The notes: a model not told the origin generated them from the sequence alone. Positions 42,001 through 56,223 are shown, numbered from the stretch's first letter. The stretch is DNA of 64,000 bases from Chondrosia reniformis (GCA_947172415.1 OX359198.1:5301401-5365400); one strand, 5' to 3'. Translations and numbers: made by a program.

Positions 42001-44531
42001 ATATGTACAAGAGAAAGTTGTATTGATTGATTGATTGAGGTAAGGAAACGATAACCAGTTATTATAGCAACAACAAACCCCACCCACCTCATCAGGATCC
42101 TTGCCTTTCTGAAGGGCTTCCCTCAAAAGAGCTTTGTGCACCATTTTTAGTTTATTCTTTTGAGGAGATTCTTCTCTGTCCAACAGGAGTGACTCCACTG
42201 CCTCATCAAACTGTCTCCTGCGAAGGGTTTTTCGATGGCCACTCATTGTCAAAAAGTTTTCCAAAAATACTTTCCAGAGTCTTCGGTCTTCTTCAGATAA
42301 ACCAATTAGCTTGTTGGCTGACCTGAGGGGAGGGGGGGAGGGGGAGGGAATCCAAATTGTTAAAATAGTCCTACTGGATGGGCTTATAAGTCCCCGTTGG
42401 TAAGCGAGGGTCTACTGTACTAGGTTTAGGTCTTGTAATAAGCTAATGAGCATAATAGCAGCTACTGGAATGAACAAATGGGACAATTTTCAGATTTTTT
42501 TATTAACTTAACATAGAGCCAAATCTACACATCAATCTGTATCACAATGTTTGTGTAAGTAGACATGCTAAATGCTGACAACAGCATAAGCTGTATGCAG
42601 ATATATAGATTCGTAGGTTGTTGGTGGTGTAAGGTACATAGCTCACTTAAGCTTGTCTTTGATGGCATGGTACATTGGTCCATCCTCTGGTATAGTATTA
42701 GGGACTACCTCATGGATGAATGAGGTGAGGTAGTCAAGGGCATCTTCATTTCCAAGTCCAGCTGCTCGTACCATAAAGTTAAGACCTTGCACTATACTTT
42801 CAGTGTCGGTGAATCCTTTGGAAAAGTTGGGACAATGAGTGAATAATCTCTTCACTTACCTAACTCTATAATTAGAACTTGTAGCTCTACCTTAGATACT
42901 GATATGATATATTTTTATTCAGCTATGTACAACTTCATTTACATTACTACAATTTCGGAGATACAAAAACTCCAGCTGCCATTTACCATATACCGGGAAT
43001 CAAATGTGAGGGTAATGGATTGCGATTTATGGTATTAGTAAAGCATTATGATTAAAAAGTACGAGATAAAGCTTAAGGTGTACAGACTAGTATACAGAAT
43101 TACTGAAGTGTCAAATCAATACACATTAAACGATTGCAGATGGGGGTAAAACAAGCAATCTCACATTCTTTAGACTTGCACATTCAATTCCCAATATATG
43201 GCATTTAAGTTGCAACAAAGAGTTAAAACGTGGGTCTCAAGGCGGTGATGGTACACATACACAATTTAGGTTTGAATACAACATCTTGTAGTTCTCAATA
43301 TTTTCTAATAAAATCTTGTTCCATTATGTCATTATGTCACCCTGTTTACATAGGTACATACATACCTGACTCCTCAGTAGCCTTAAAAAGGGGCAGCGCC
43401 CTCTCTATCAGGTGGGAGTGATCTGCTTCAGTCTTATAGTTGATGATAGCAATACTCCTGTATTCCTCCTCCTCAGCAGGAGGATATGCTAAGCGATCTG
43501 GTTCTCTCCTCTGCTGCCGAGCCATTGAGAGTCTGGTTGTCTGAGAGAGACTTGGGTAAGCATTTCTACAGATTAGGAAGTTACTGTAGTACAGCTGTAG
43601 GTAGTGTTTATTTCTACAAATTAGCAGACAAATTGGCTCAGCTTGTCTGAGATCATAAACTAATTGTCTAGTTCAACTGTGATTAGGTGTAACATGTATT
43701 TCTTACTGAATTTGTAGAAAGAGATTAAAACCTGGAAATGTTAATTTATTTGTTCTAAAAATATTTAAATTAAAATTAAAATATTTATGTAAAGTGCATC
43801 AACTACACAAATAGTCCCCAGTTGCATTAGACGTTAGACTTAAGTAGTGGTGCAATATCAAGATTATAAGTGTACAAATATGAAGCCACCTTATATACCT
43901 AAAGCTATTCCTTCAGCAATTAACTAAGGCATTACAGTCGCCTCTTAAAACACGGGGCAGGTAGAATAGCCGCCTCTTAAAACACGGGGCAGGTAGAATA
44001 GCCGCCTCTTAAAACACGGGGCAGGTAGAATAGTCGCCTCTTAAAACACGGGGCAGGTAGAATAGTCGCCTCTTAAAACACGGGGCAGGTAGAATAGTCG
44101 CCTCTTAAAACACGGGGCAGGTAGAATAGTCGCCTCTTAAAACACGGGGCAGGTAGAATAGTCGCCTCTTAAACACGGGGCAGGTAGAATAGTCGCCTAG
44201 GGCACCAGTATACACTAGTATATTAGGAGTTTTACAAGACTTGTAAATCGTGCCAAAGGCAACAGAACCAGATGCTTTACCACATTTATACAAGCATTCT
44301 CTGAGTATGTCATGCGAGACACGATTACACTTTGGGTATCCTGCATAGTAAAGTCCAAATAGCACAAAAGCCTTTCTCCTACACTGCAGAGAATTGTCAC
44401 ATCCATATCTCATACCTGCTCGGACTGTCGTCCCTATCTCTTCTAGGATAGGCACTTTGGATGCCGTGTGGAGTAGCGGCCGCTATGTGATCAGGTCGGC
44501 TTCGTTCGCGAGATTGTCTGTTGTCGGCCAT
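39019..44531 (-). CDS. WFS1: Wolframin, ER membrane protein
   Basis: ER-resident multi-pass glycoprotein involved in Ca2+ homeostasis and the unfolded-protein response. Exons (transcript order): 44531-44416, 43532-43366, 42815-42647, 42322-42088, 41406-41278, 40860-39019; phases close and the total is 885 aa (human 890). The start is MADNRQSRERSRPD. The N-terminal cytosolic region is helical and Sel1-like (GLNFMVRAAGLGNEDALDYL). The last exon holds about ten hydrophobic segments (residues ~300-650), beginning after RHSFDYIARKEVPKYVDKNA, then the Cys-rich luminal domain. That domain has CGPQKWLNNGNMAAVQVNCS (human CGPRAWKETNMARTQILCS), CSRLEGR, CLFGSETRTC and DPCNLHYHDK. The acceptor of exon 2 could also lie at 43553, giving a few more in-frame residues. 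Intron 1 holds a 32-bp minisatellite. Confidence 0.93.
40994..41141. mobile_element. 148-bp MITE (wolframin intron 5)
   Basis: Long terminal inverted repeats: GCTGATCATGTGACCTCCAA and its partner ending TTGGAGGTCACATGATCAGC; pairing extends over about 30 bases through CAATGGGAT. No ORF. Its end sequence GGTCACATGATCAG recurs in the minisatellite at 54505-54835. Confidence 0.75.
42368..42418 (-). mobile_element. Tigger-like terminal fragment (wolframin intron 3)
   Basis: The minus strand reads ACAGTAGACCCTCGCTTACC then AACGGGGACTTATAAGCC, a typical Tigger-type terminus. Confidence 0.5.
43939..44199. repeat. 32-bp minisatellite (wolframin intron 1)
   Basis: About eight near-identical units of CGCCTCTTAAAACACGGGGC plus AGGTAGAATAGY. 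The first two unit junctions read GC and the later ones GT, and one unit has a single-A deletion (44169-44172). An ORF read across it (44105-44455, minus) is intronic. Confidence 0.92.
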
Positions 44532-44915
44532 TTTGAAAGTTAAATTTGCGTTTCTAGAGCAGTTTAATGCGGTTTAACAAACAGAAAGTTGGCAATGACT
44601 TTGGTGAGTTGCATGAATAACCAGCTATTACTGCATCTTGTGTATATCTCATGGATTAGCAGTAAAAAGTTGAAAAACAAAATGTAGTTGCGAATCAACC
44701 GAGGAATCAACCACACTATATTGAATATGCGTTTCAAAACGTTCATTTGCGTTTTATCTTTCAATCGTTTTATACTAAAATCTAGCGTATATTGCAATAT
44801 AAAAGCCTTTTCTTCTTATGGTAAGACTTTCCTGTAGAGGACCCTTGATTTCTTGCTTTAATCTAAGAGATCACTACAGCCAACATCGGCGGAATTAGAG
44901 AAGACAGACGTCAGC
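44532..44915. promoter_or_regulatory. Divergent promoter interval, wolframin / epsin
   Basis: 384 bp separate the two start codons, and the genes face away from each other. The interval has CpG in non-TACGTA contexts (GCGTTTCTAG, GCGGTTTAAC, ATCGGCGGAATTAG), with a GCGTTT word repeated three to four times. No dispersed repeat has inserted here. Confidence 0.5.
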
Positions 44916-47900
44916 ATGGCTCAAGCTAGAAGAAATCTGTAAGTTCTGTGCTCTTGGTTTTATTTGTAATTTCGTAAGGGAGCGTGTTTAAGTAAATTTC
45001 GAGTCTGTTTGTCAAATCGACCAAATCGCCAATGAAAGCGATCCTTCGTTAAAGCTTCGTATTAAAGGCTTGCCAGGTAGATTTTCCGCTTTGTAAGCTA
45101 TCTCTTAAGAGCTTTTGTAATTGTAGTACGTATGAGACTAAGTGACTTAATATATGAAAACGGTAAAAAGAGAGGACTTTGTATAAGATAGGTCTTGCAT
45201 TTAGTTTCTGTTATATGTACATATGAATAATCTACAAAACCTTTCCACTAAAGAGACATGGGTCACTTGAGACTAATGTATTACTTATAGGGAAAACCTT
45301 TTAGAGTCATGTACCAACGTATGTAAGAATAAAGTCTTTTATTGAGCGTCAGCAACATGAATTGTATGTATGTAAGTAAGTACTATGTATAGTGTAGTAA
45401 GTATAGGAGCATGCACCTACAGTAGACATGTAAGTGTAAGTGTTACATTTATAAGTGAATATGAGCAAAAGGGATGTGATAACATTCTACTATTTAGGAA
45501 TCTTGTGTTAAATTGGTCCTTCATATCTAATTTTGCACAGAAAGAGATGGTATATATGTATGTACATTGTAGTTTAGTTTGTGCCTAATCCCTCACTTTC
45601 CCGTACACGTGGCTGACATGCAGTTGAGGCCAAGGAAACGTGAGTAGTGTATACTGAAACAAATGTCTTGGACTTAGGGTAAGCTGACTTTGGATGGGAG
45701 CACAGATTTGTACTAATTTGTCTTCCTTTCTCCGCTGGGACAACGAATAATCATTTTCCTACACGGTTAAGAGATAAGAGGTTATCCAGCATAAGAGGTT
45801 ATCCAACATAAGAGGTTATCCAGCATAAGAGGTTATCCAACATAAGAGGTTATCCAGCATAAGAGGTTATCCAACATAAGAGGTTATCCAACATAAGAGG
45901 TTATCCAGCATAAGAGGTTATCCAACATAAGAGGTTATCCAACATAAGAGGTTATCCAGCGTAAGAGGTTATCCAGCATATGAGGTTATCCAGCATATGA
46001 GATTATCCAGCATAAGAGGTTATCCAACATAAGAGGTTATCCAACATAAGAGGTTATCCAGCATATGAGATTATCCAGCATAAGAGGTTATCCAGCATAT
46101 GAGATTATCCAGCATAAGAGGTTATCCAACATAAGAGGTTATCCAACATAAGAGGTTATCCAGCATATGAGATTATCCAGCATAAGAGGTTATCCAGCAT
46201 ATGAGATTATCCAACATAAGAGGTTATCCAGCATAAGAGGTTATCCAGCATAAGAGGTTATCCAACATAAGAGGTTATCCAGCATATGAGGTTATCCAAC
46301 ATAAGAGGTTATCCAACATAAGAGGTTATCCAACATAAGAGGTTATCCAGCATATGAGGTTATCCAGCATATGAGGTTATCCAGCATATGAGATTATCCA
46401 GCATAAGAGGTTATCCAACATAAGAGGTTATCCAGCATAAGAGGTTATCAAGCATAAGAATAAGAGGCTTAAACATGAAGGAAATAATAAACGAAAACAC
46501 ATAAGATTTATGAGACTTGGGGCTACCCTACAGAGCTCTGGATGAGGATACAGTTAGACTTGCTTCCTTACGTTTCTCCACTGGGCCAGACAGCTGTTTC
46601 TGGGAATCGCACCCTTAAACAGTGACCCTGGGATTCTTTGTCTTCTTCATTGGCCCTATACTGTAGCTGTGTACATACATATTCACGTATGAGGTTTCAG
46701 TGTTAGTGAAATGATGTTTGTTAGCTGCGTATGTACTTGGGATTATACGTATACACAGTATAGCCTTCATTTTCATCAAACTCCCTTTCAATCTTCTGAC
46801 CACTGGAACTTGAATCCTGGTCAGAAGCCTCTGGCTGTACATTGGCCTATTCATTAGGTTGAATGCCATTAGAAGGATACAGTGTTTAATATTATTTGAA
46901 TAACATTAGCTGGACTGTTAAAACTACAAATTTGCACTGGTTAGGTTAATGTGAATATGATAACTCAATTACGTACATAATTGTGTCCCTGAAGCATTGA
47001 CCTTTTGTGGCTTCTTTAGAAAGAGTATGTATGTACCGTATGTATGTACCTTTTCCATACATCTCTTGGTTTGGCTAATCCTACATTTATACATACAGGG
47101 CCGTGACCTGACCAACTTTCTTGAAGGCCAAGTCAAGGTTGGCTCAGAGTCACTGACAGCTAGGGTCTGATTAAAAGGAAAGTTTGTAATGCGCTACAAT
47201 TACGTCCCTCTTCTTTAACTCCATGCAAGCATAAATAATTGACGAAGCGCTTCAATTTGGTAAACTTGAAGGCCACAACGAGTGGACCATCGACTTGTGG
47301 CCATTGGATGGTAGTCTTGTGTAGCCAATCGTAATTCTTGCCTCCATGTTGTCCTGTTCAAACGCTGCTAACAACGGTGATATTTTGATAAGTAAATGGC
47401 CATGGCCTGACCAACACTTAAGAGCTTCCTACAGCCCTGACATACGTATGTGCACAGAATAATAGTAAACTTTGTCTTTATATACGTATAAGAGGAAGTC
47501 ATGATTGGACCGTTGCTGTGGCAATTGTAGCTCAGTGGCAGAGAACTGGTGGTCATAACCAGCTATCCTGAGTTCAATTCCCAGCAATTGCTTCTTTTTG
47601 ATTATCACTTCAATTATTCATGTGTGTATGTATGTAGGAAAAATGTTGTGTACAACTATACTGATACTGAGGTCAAAGTTCGGGAGGCAACCAGCAATGA
47701 TCCATGGGGACCAGCAAGTACACTAATGGCAGAAATATCAGAACTAACATACAACACGTAAGTTAGGCCCACGTGGCCATTTTAATCCTACCAGTCTGAA
47801 CAAGAAGTACCTATTAATTTTCCTCTTTATAAAGACGTTATACCGGATTCTAGTCTGCATGCCACTTTAGTGAAACCTTCACTTCATCATTTCAACCTAA

Positions 47901-50900
47901 GTTTTTGTGACCTGTTCATCGTACCATTTAATTATTTCCATTCAAGTCCAAGTTTCACCTTCACTCTTTTCTGACACAGTCAAGTGTACTCTGAATTAAT
48001 GGGAATGTTGTGGAAGCGAATGAATGACAGTGGAAAAAATTGGAGACATGTGTACAAATCTCTGATACTGCTTGACTATCTTATCAAAAATGGTTCCGAA
48101 AGAGTTGTGCGACAGTGTGCTGATAATATATTCTCCATTCAAACATTAAAAGACTTTCAATTCAATGACAAAGATGGGAAAGATCAAGGAATTAATGGTA
48201 AGACAGCACTCAACATTTATGGACTAGTGTAGACTTGAATTTTTTGCATGCGATAAATAACAAAGTAGAGCCAGTAACATGTATAGACGAGATATTTGGA
48301 TGGAATGTTTTCAGTGTGTAGTGAGTATATTTAACAGAAAATATTTATACCAGAAATGTTGTCAGTTAGCAATATGGCCGTACTTTGTGGTAGCTCACGT
48401 ACGTAACACCTGCATTTCATGGTCTACATTTTTGCAGTGTAATAGTGTGAAAACATTTCCACCATAATTTATTTTGTTATATCTGTTTACCATCTCTATC
48501 TGTGGGCAAACCTAGTTACGTATATGTACCTACGTATGTCCTTTTTGTACTCAGTTCGTGAGAAAGCTAAAGCTTTAGTCTCTTTGTTGAAGGATAAGGA
48601 GAGATTAAAGGAGGAGAGGGAAAGAGCAAAACAGGCTAGACAGAGGCTGCATGGTGAAGGCTCAGGTATCAGTTCAGACTTTGGAAGAGCTAAGCCACGC
48701 AGGTACATAATTAAGTGCCAATCTGGTGTTCACTTGTTCCAATGTAAATATGATTAGTGTAGTATTTAATAGGCCCAAGAAATCAGACTTTGGTCACTTG
48801 GTTGGTCTGGTGTTGTACGTACATACGTACGTACGTACATATATCCCAGTGATTCTATGATAGCCTTTGCACTGGATAGTGTAATCCTTTTCCACTACTA
48901 AACCATGAAGTGCTGTACCGCAATTTCCTTCTTCCATGTTCTCCTGTTCTCAGCCCTGTCCTCCATTTCACCTTATAGTGATCCAAAGTATGGTAGTGAA
49001 AATGCTACCAGCCCCTCCCCCTCCAAGGGGGTGCAGCCAGTGAACCAGGCCAAACCCACCTCACCGACGGATGAGGAGCTGCAGCTGCAACTTGCCTTGA
49101 GGATATCCAAAGAGGAGGCGGAGAAGGAGGCAAAGCTGAGGTTTGTATAACAGCTTCATGCCAAATGTCCTTACGTATTCGACTACCAATTATTAACTAG
49201 GCTAGGCTAGGTTTGGTTGCCCTTAAGCTACAGGAATACATTTCTGCATCTATATTGTCATCAAAGCACTTGTTTCAATCCTCCTAGGCCTAGAAACATC
49301 GGACGCCATATTATAAGATCTGGATCTATTGTGAAATCATAGAGCTTCTATCACCATTTGGTCTAAGGGGGAGGACCTTAGTATGTGATGACTGGATTTT
49401 CATCCTTCCCACTCATACAGTGTAGTAGATTTAGTTGTCTGTCATTATTTATTGTATGCATGAGAGTATGCATAGTAAACATACTCTCTTTACCTGTCAA
49501 ATGTTATCCTTTTTTGAATTCATTTTTATGGCAAAACTATGTTTAAGATCGGCTTACCTAAGATTTTGCCATTACTTTTGGACATACGTACCAAAGTATA
49601 CAACTTTCTATTTTAAGGAAAAATAGTGGACTTAAAGATCAAATGCTGATCTTAAAGCTCAGATGTCTCATCAATGGACTCTGGGAAATTTGTTAAAATT
49701 TCTATTTTAAAAGTGACCATTTAACACTGTACCACTCTAGTTGCTTAACACGTAATTCCCATTAGATTGAGTAATTGAAGTGGCTCATAAGCTGTACATC
49801 AGAGCACTAATGTGTAAAATAGCCTACTATAGAATTATCTAATCAGTTATTACAGATTAAGTAAAGTGTATGCACATATTTACAGAAAATTCACTTTGAA
49901 CTTTTGTAGCTGTTATACCATGTGCATGCACAGAAAATTGTGTGAACAATGCTATATACGTACGTACTTATTGTAGAAGCTAGGTTTTCCAGTTTGATAT
50001 GAGCATTATATATGTATTGTAGGAACTTGTTTTAATTTCTCTACTTCTCCTCTTCTTAGGGCTGAGGAAGAGGAGAGCCTCAAAGCTGTCCTTGAGATAA
50101 GTAAGAAGGAAGCAGGAACAGAGGTTGGGGAGAAGGGTTCTGATCAAGAAGATGGCAAACGTAGCTCCGAAAACCTGCTAGGACTTGGAGGTGCTCAATT
50201 GCTGTGTACATAGTATATATTATATGTACGTACATGCTTATTTCAAATTGTGTACCACTTCATTGACTGAAGAGGTTTGAGGTATGTGTGTAGAATAGAG
50301 AGGTTTCTTTGTAATGTTGAAAGTAGCTTCTGTTTCCTATCTCGTTGCTCATTTTCAACTACACTGTAATTAGATTGCCAATCAAGTGTTCTTTCAACTG
50401 AGAGGGCCTTTAGCCAAGTCCTTCTCAGTGTTACATACAACAAGCAGCTGAAAAAATGAGTGATGACAGATAGCAATAATTATGATTGGTCAATAATATG
50501 GCTTAAAGGTCCATTTACAAAGGATTGGGATGGTTTTTATACAGTTTTTTTACAGGATATTTGAACAGATACGTATGAAAATATTTATACATGCGAGTGT
50601 ACATATGTGTATATGGCTGTTTAAAGACCTGTTTGAGAGAGTCCATTCAATATTATTTTTTGCTATCTGTGACCTGTGGTAATCCTCTGTAGATCCCTGG
50701 GGTAATGGTGACCCACAGCCGCCGTCCTACGACTCCCTCCTAATGAATGATCCTTGGGGTCAGGGTTCCTCCCCAGCAACCTCTACCAAGCAGAAGAAGC
50801 CCGCTGCCTCTCCTCAGAATGATCCTTGGGGGTTGAGTGGAGGAAGCACGACAACCTCTAACGGAGTGGGCAACTCTAACACGGCTCCTGCCAAGAAGAT

Positions 50901-52487
50901 GGATCCGTGGTCTTCATTTGATAATCCAACCTCCTCCGCCCCTCCATCAAATACTGTATCTAACGAGTTAGTCATTATGAACTCTAGAATGGCTAGAAAT
51001 GTGTGTATGTGAAAGTGACACAGATAACTTATCTAATGCTTCTAATAGTAGTGTGAAGTGTGAACCTTAATTGTATGACTCGACATTGAAGGGCAGCATT
51101 ATAAGTGAATCAAATTGTGTCCACTTTTACACTCTGTAAATTCTATCAACTACTATTTTAAAATTTCCTTCTTTGATGTTTCCTAAGTGTGTGATTAGGA
51201 TGGAATGATTGCTTATCAAGAAGTTTCTCTTCTCCTCCCACTTCTTTATAGCCCTTGGACTAGTGTTCCCGTGACTGATTCAATGACAGACTTGCCAAAT
51301 GATTTTGGTCCTGTGGTGGAGCCAAGTAACCCCTTTAATCTCTCTGATTTGGGTCTTGATTTGCCAGCCATTTCTACCAACAATGACACTCAGTCATCTA
51401 ACCAGGTAAGAGAATATTGTATTTTACAACATAAATACATATGTACGTATGTACGTATTTGACTTTCAAGAGTAGAAATGGCACATTACTTCAAGTTTTT
51501 GTCTGAGAAAATGGCTTCCAAATATCACATGCCATTAGTCTAACAGTTATTGAGGAAAATCACTCATATCTCAATTGAATTTTGTCACATCAGTTTTGCC
51601 CCAGCCTTCTCCAGAAATTAGAAATGCTTACGTACGTAGCTTGATAGAGTCAATGAATGGGAAAACCTCTTCACCTTATTTTTCACTTTTACTCTCTTGA
51701 CCGTTAAACTTCATATCAGTTGGCATAAACGATTAATAGTGTTTTCATCAGAGCTATTGATTTTTGATGATCTACTTTTTTGTTATTTCCTTTAAAGCCA
51801 CAGAAGATTGAAGAAAAGTTCCTTGGTGATCTATCAAATCTGGTGGATCTTGACAGTCTCACTGTTACCAAGCCAACCTCCCAGCAGGCAAATCCTTTCA
51901 TTCCCAGTTTTACTCTTCCTCAAGCTACCACCTCTAATCCATTTCAGCAAAACAAACCAAGACAGCCAACACTAGATGAACTACGGTACAATCCAGCTGG
52001 ACAGGGAGGTGAGTACAGATATGTACGTACATATGATTCCATTGGTATGTCTTTATAGTGTGTGTACGAAATAATAAGGAGTATTGTTGTGTTTATAATA
52101 CGTATGTTAAGGTGATTATTTTCATTCAATATCAGCAGCACTAGTTATAAATAGAAGAGATTGATCAAGCCATGTCTCACCTCTTTCCAAGTTGGCTGTA
52201 TCTCCACTAATCATTCACTGCTGATCGAAGAAGACCTATGTATTCAATCTCTTTAATTTGTAGCTACATACATACGTAGTGTTGCCGATACTCAACAACC
52301 TACTAGTGTTACTTGTCTGTACCTATTAAGGGCATTGACACTGGCTGAAAAGGCCTGTTTCCAAAGAATTGAATCTTTTTCCATATTAGGGGATGATTTG
52401 CTGCCAGCTCCCTTGCTTCCTGATACTGGAAGGTCATCACCATGGCAACAACCAGCTCCCCAAGAAGCAGCCAACCCTTTCATATGA
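44916..52487 (+). CDS. EPN1: Epsin, ENTH-domain endocytic adaptor
   Basis: Clathrin adaptor that bends PIP2 membranes and recruits ubiquitinated cargo. Exons: 44916-44938, 47638-47757, 47980-48197, 48555-48702, 48979-49140, 50060-50190, 50693-50966, 51252-51405, 51798-52008, 52390-52487; 512 aa. The ENTH domain (~1-150) is highly conserved (VKVREATSNDPWGPASTLMA, GKNWRHVYKSL, TLKDFQFNDKDGKDQG). Two ubiquitin-interacting motifs follow (EELQLQLALRISKEEA and EESLKAVLEISKKEA), then five AP-2-binding DPW motifs and four EH-binding NPF motifs, the last forming the C-terminus NPFI. The exon 5 acceptor is the TTATAG at 48978; the stronger-looking CAG at 48953 would give a stop. It cannot be assigned to one vertebrate paralogue. 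AATAAA lies near 52514. Confidence 0.95.
45775..46455 (+). repeat. 17-bp minisatellite (epsin intron 1)
   Basis: About forty copies of TAAGAGGTTATCCARCA. Variation is limited to three positions: CAACA/CAGCA, TAAGAG/TATGAG and GAGG/GAGA. The variants are nested, not random. Confidence 0.95.
46531..46650 (-). repeat. Dispersed repeat A, reverse copy
   Basis: Contains TGGATGAGGATACA, CACTGGGCCAGACAGCTG and CAGTGACCCTGGGATTC; in epsin intron 1. Confidence 0.75.
47488..47612 (+). mobile_element. tRNA-derived SINE, best copy (epsin intron 1)
   Basis: The body 47521-47591 folds like a tRNA: acceptor arms GCAATTG/CAATTGC, A-box-like TAGCTCAGTGGCAGAG, a CTGGT/ACCAG anticodon stem and the B-box-like GAGTTCAATTCCC. 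The anticodon loop is abnormal, so this is a SINE or pseudogene rather than a working tRNA. The head AAGAGGAAGTCATGATTGGA and tail TTTTTGATTATCACTT are shared with other copies. Confidence 0.7.
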
Positions 52488-52800
52488 ACACGTTTACTAT
52501 ACTTGTTTGTTCTTTAATAAAATTACAACATTTAGAGATATTAATAGTAATGTACAGCTTTATTCACATGCTAAATACTTTAACATTGTTTTGTTTATCC
52601 ACTTGACAACTATTTTTGTGCCAAACATTTTATAACAGTGTGACAAAACCGAACAGCGTGTATGCACATGGAGGGTCGATGGAATTCCCAGAAGCTGTCT
52701 GGCCCAGTTAAGGAAAAATTTTGTATCCTCATCCAAAGCTCTCACTAGGTTTAGTTCCTATAGGCCTTTACTCTAACAGTAACGATATTTTTCTGAATAC
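52488..52800. repeat. Epsin 3' flank with dispersed repeat A copy
   Basis: A repeat A copy occupies about 52671-52785 (GGAATTCCCAGAAGCTGTCT, GTATCCTCATCCAAAGCTCT, TAGTTCCTATAGGCC). The rest is the epsin 3' UTR with its polyadenylation signal. Confidence 0.7.
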
Positions 52801-53670
52801 GTGAAGGTCACATGGGGGCATATCAAAATGGCTGAAGCCCAGTCCAGTTTCTCTAGAGACAGACCTATGGGTAGACCAACAGCACCAGCTGAAGGTCCTA
52901 ATAGAGTTTGGCACATTGATGGAAACCATAAACTAATTAAATGGAGACTTGTAGTTCATGGTGGAGTTGATGGGTATTCCAGGGTGATTACTTATCTTTG
53001 TTGCAATACTAATAATAGGGCAGAAACAGTCTGTGATGCCTTTCGCTCTGCTGTCGTTAACTATGGACTTCCTAAAATGGTTATGTCTGATCTTGGAGGT
53101 GAAAGCTTACAAGTGTGGGCTATGATGATAGAGGAACGTGGCGGCCCCAAATGTGTTGTTGTCAGTAGCTCCATACATGCCCGTATTATGAGGTTGTGGA
53201 GAGATGTTCATCATTCTGTAACTGTAGTCTATGCCAATCTTTTTAGGGAATTGGAAGCTGAAGGAGACTTAGACCATCTGAATGAAACTGACATCTACTG
53301 CCTGCATTATGTGTTTGTTCCAAGAATTAATGAATCTTTAAAGTCTTTCTCTGGAGCATGGAACAATCATTCTCTATCTACTGAGCATAATCAGACTCCA
53401 TACCAACTGTTCATCAAAGGGTTGATAGACAATAACAGTGACAGTGACAGTGACAGTGATTCTGGTGCAGAGGTGCCACAACCTGTCGGCAATGAAGCTG
53501 TTACTGTCCCGCAATGTTCATTCATGCCTTGTGAATCACTTAAACATGAATTGATTACCAGAATTCATCCTCTAAGGTCCTGCAATCAACATGGCCATTC
53601 ATGGTACTTGTTAGCCTGTGACCTTTGCGGGAATCATTTGACCAGGGGGTGTGACGAATGTGCATGTTAA
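52801..53670 (+). CDS. Integrase-core (DDE-type) transposase-derived ORF
   Basis: Single-exon ORF of 289 aa belonging to the integrase-core (rve-type) family multiplied in sponges, cnidarians and fish. Recognisable blocks are RVWHIDGNHKLIKWRLVVHG (first Asp), NRAETVCDAFRSAV, MSDLGGES (second Asp), ARIMRLWRDV and EHNQTPYQLFIKG. In relatives I know, the block before LWRDV reads RIERLWRDV with the catalytic Glu; here the residue is Met, so strand-transfer activity is probably lost. The N-terminus is short for the family. The ATG at 52801 may not be the original start, since the first ~27 residues look unrelated. The tail has an (SD)n run and a Cys/His-rich end (CDLCGNHLTRGCDECAC). Confidence 0.75.
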   Translation: MKVTWGHIKMAEAQSSFSRDRPMGRPTAPAEGPNRVWHIDGNHKLIKWRLVVHGGVDGYSRVITYLCCNTNNRAETVCDAFRSAVVNYGLPKMVMSDLGGESLQVWAMMIEERGGPKCVVVSSSIHARIMRLWRDVHHSVTVVYANLFRELEAEGDLDHLNETDIYCLHYVFVPRINESLKSFSGAWNNHSLSTEHNQTPYQLFIKGLIDNNSDSDSDSDSGAEVPQPVGNEAVTVPQCSFMPCESLKHELITRIHPLRSCNQHGHSWYLLACDLCGNHLTRGCDECAC

Positions 53671-54210
53671 ATTTTTGCATGTACACATATACACTATGAG
53701 AACTAAATAACTCATAAAAAAATCATTTTATACCATATATATAACTGTATACTGTTTCCATGGTAATTGATTGTAATTGGGTGAATTTACTGTATATGTT
53801 TGGGTGGTATAACGTAATAGTTCAGTTGTGGTATAATAATCATAATACTGCCCTGGCCTCCTTGAACCATTGGTTGCAGTATATAGTCACCATCCAAATA
53901 TGATAGGCTTGGTGCAAATGTATTATATTATCATTTTCTTGATTTTAATTATTGCATATCCTCCCTGATCATGTACTAAATTTGCAGACCAGAGGATAGA
54001 TGGTGGACAAGGAATGCAAGTATATTGTTTTTAACATTATTTTTCATTGCCTTTGTCTGTTTGTTGGGCTACTGAATAATGCATGTACATTAAATCAATC
54101 AGATTACACCAGAAAATCCTTATAACTGAGTCAATATTAAATTTGACAATATAGCAACTCTTAGTTAAATGCCTATCATTAGTTTTTGACATAATAAATG
54201 GTAAGTACAG
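53671..54210. other. Flank between integrase ORF and cathepsin gene
   Basis: AT-rich sequence, probably the 3' remainder of the mobile element and the 3' UTR of the cathepsin gene. I see no clear terminal repeat marking the element's end. Confidence 0.4.

Positions 54211-56223
<2,013 letters not shown>

Noticed and set aside
44105..44455. 116-codon minus ORF ending in the 32-bp array
   Set aside because: It starts in the wrong frame within wolframin exon 1 and runs through the intron; the spliced model gives an 885-aa protein close to the human length.
47097..47440. Possible mobile element with CAGGGC ends and GGCC..TGACC repeats
   Set aside because: The inverted repeats are too weak and irregular to define termini by eye.
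47521..47591. Functional tRNA gene
   Set aside because: The acceptor, D- and T-arms look right, but the anticodon loop is abnormal and near-identical sequence recurs at 57014 in a shared longer element, so it is a SINE.
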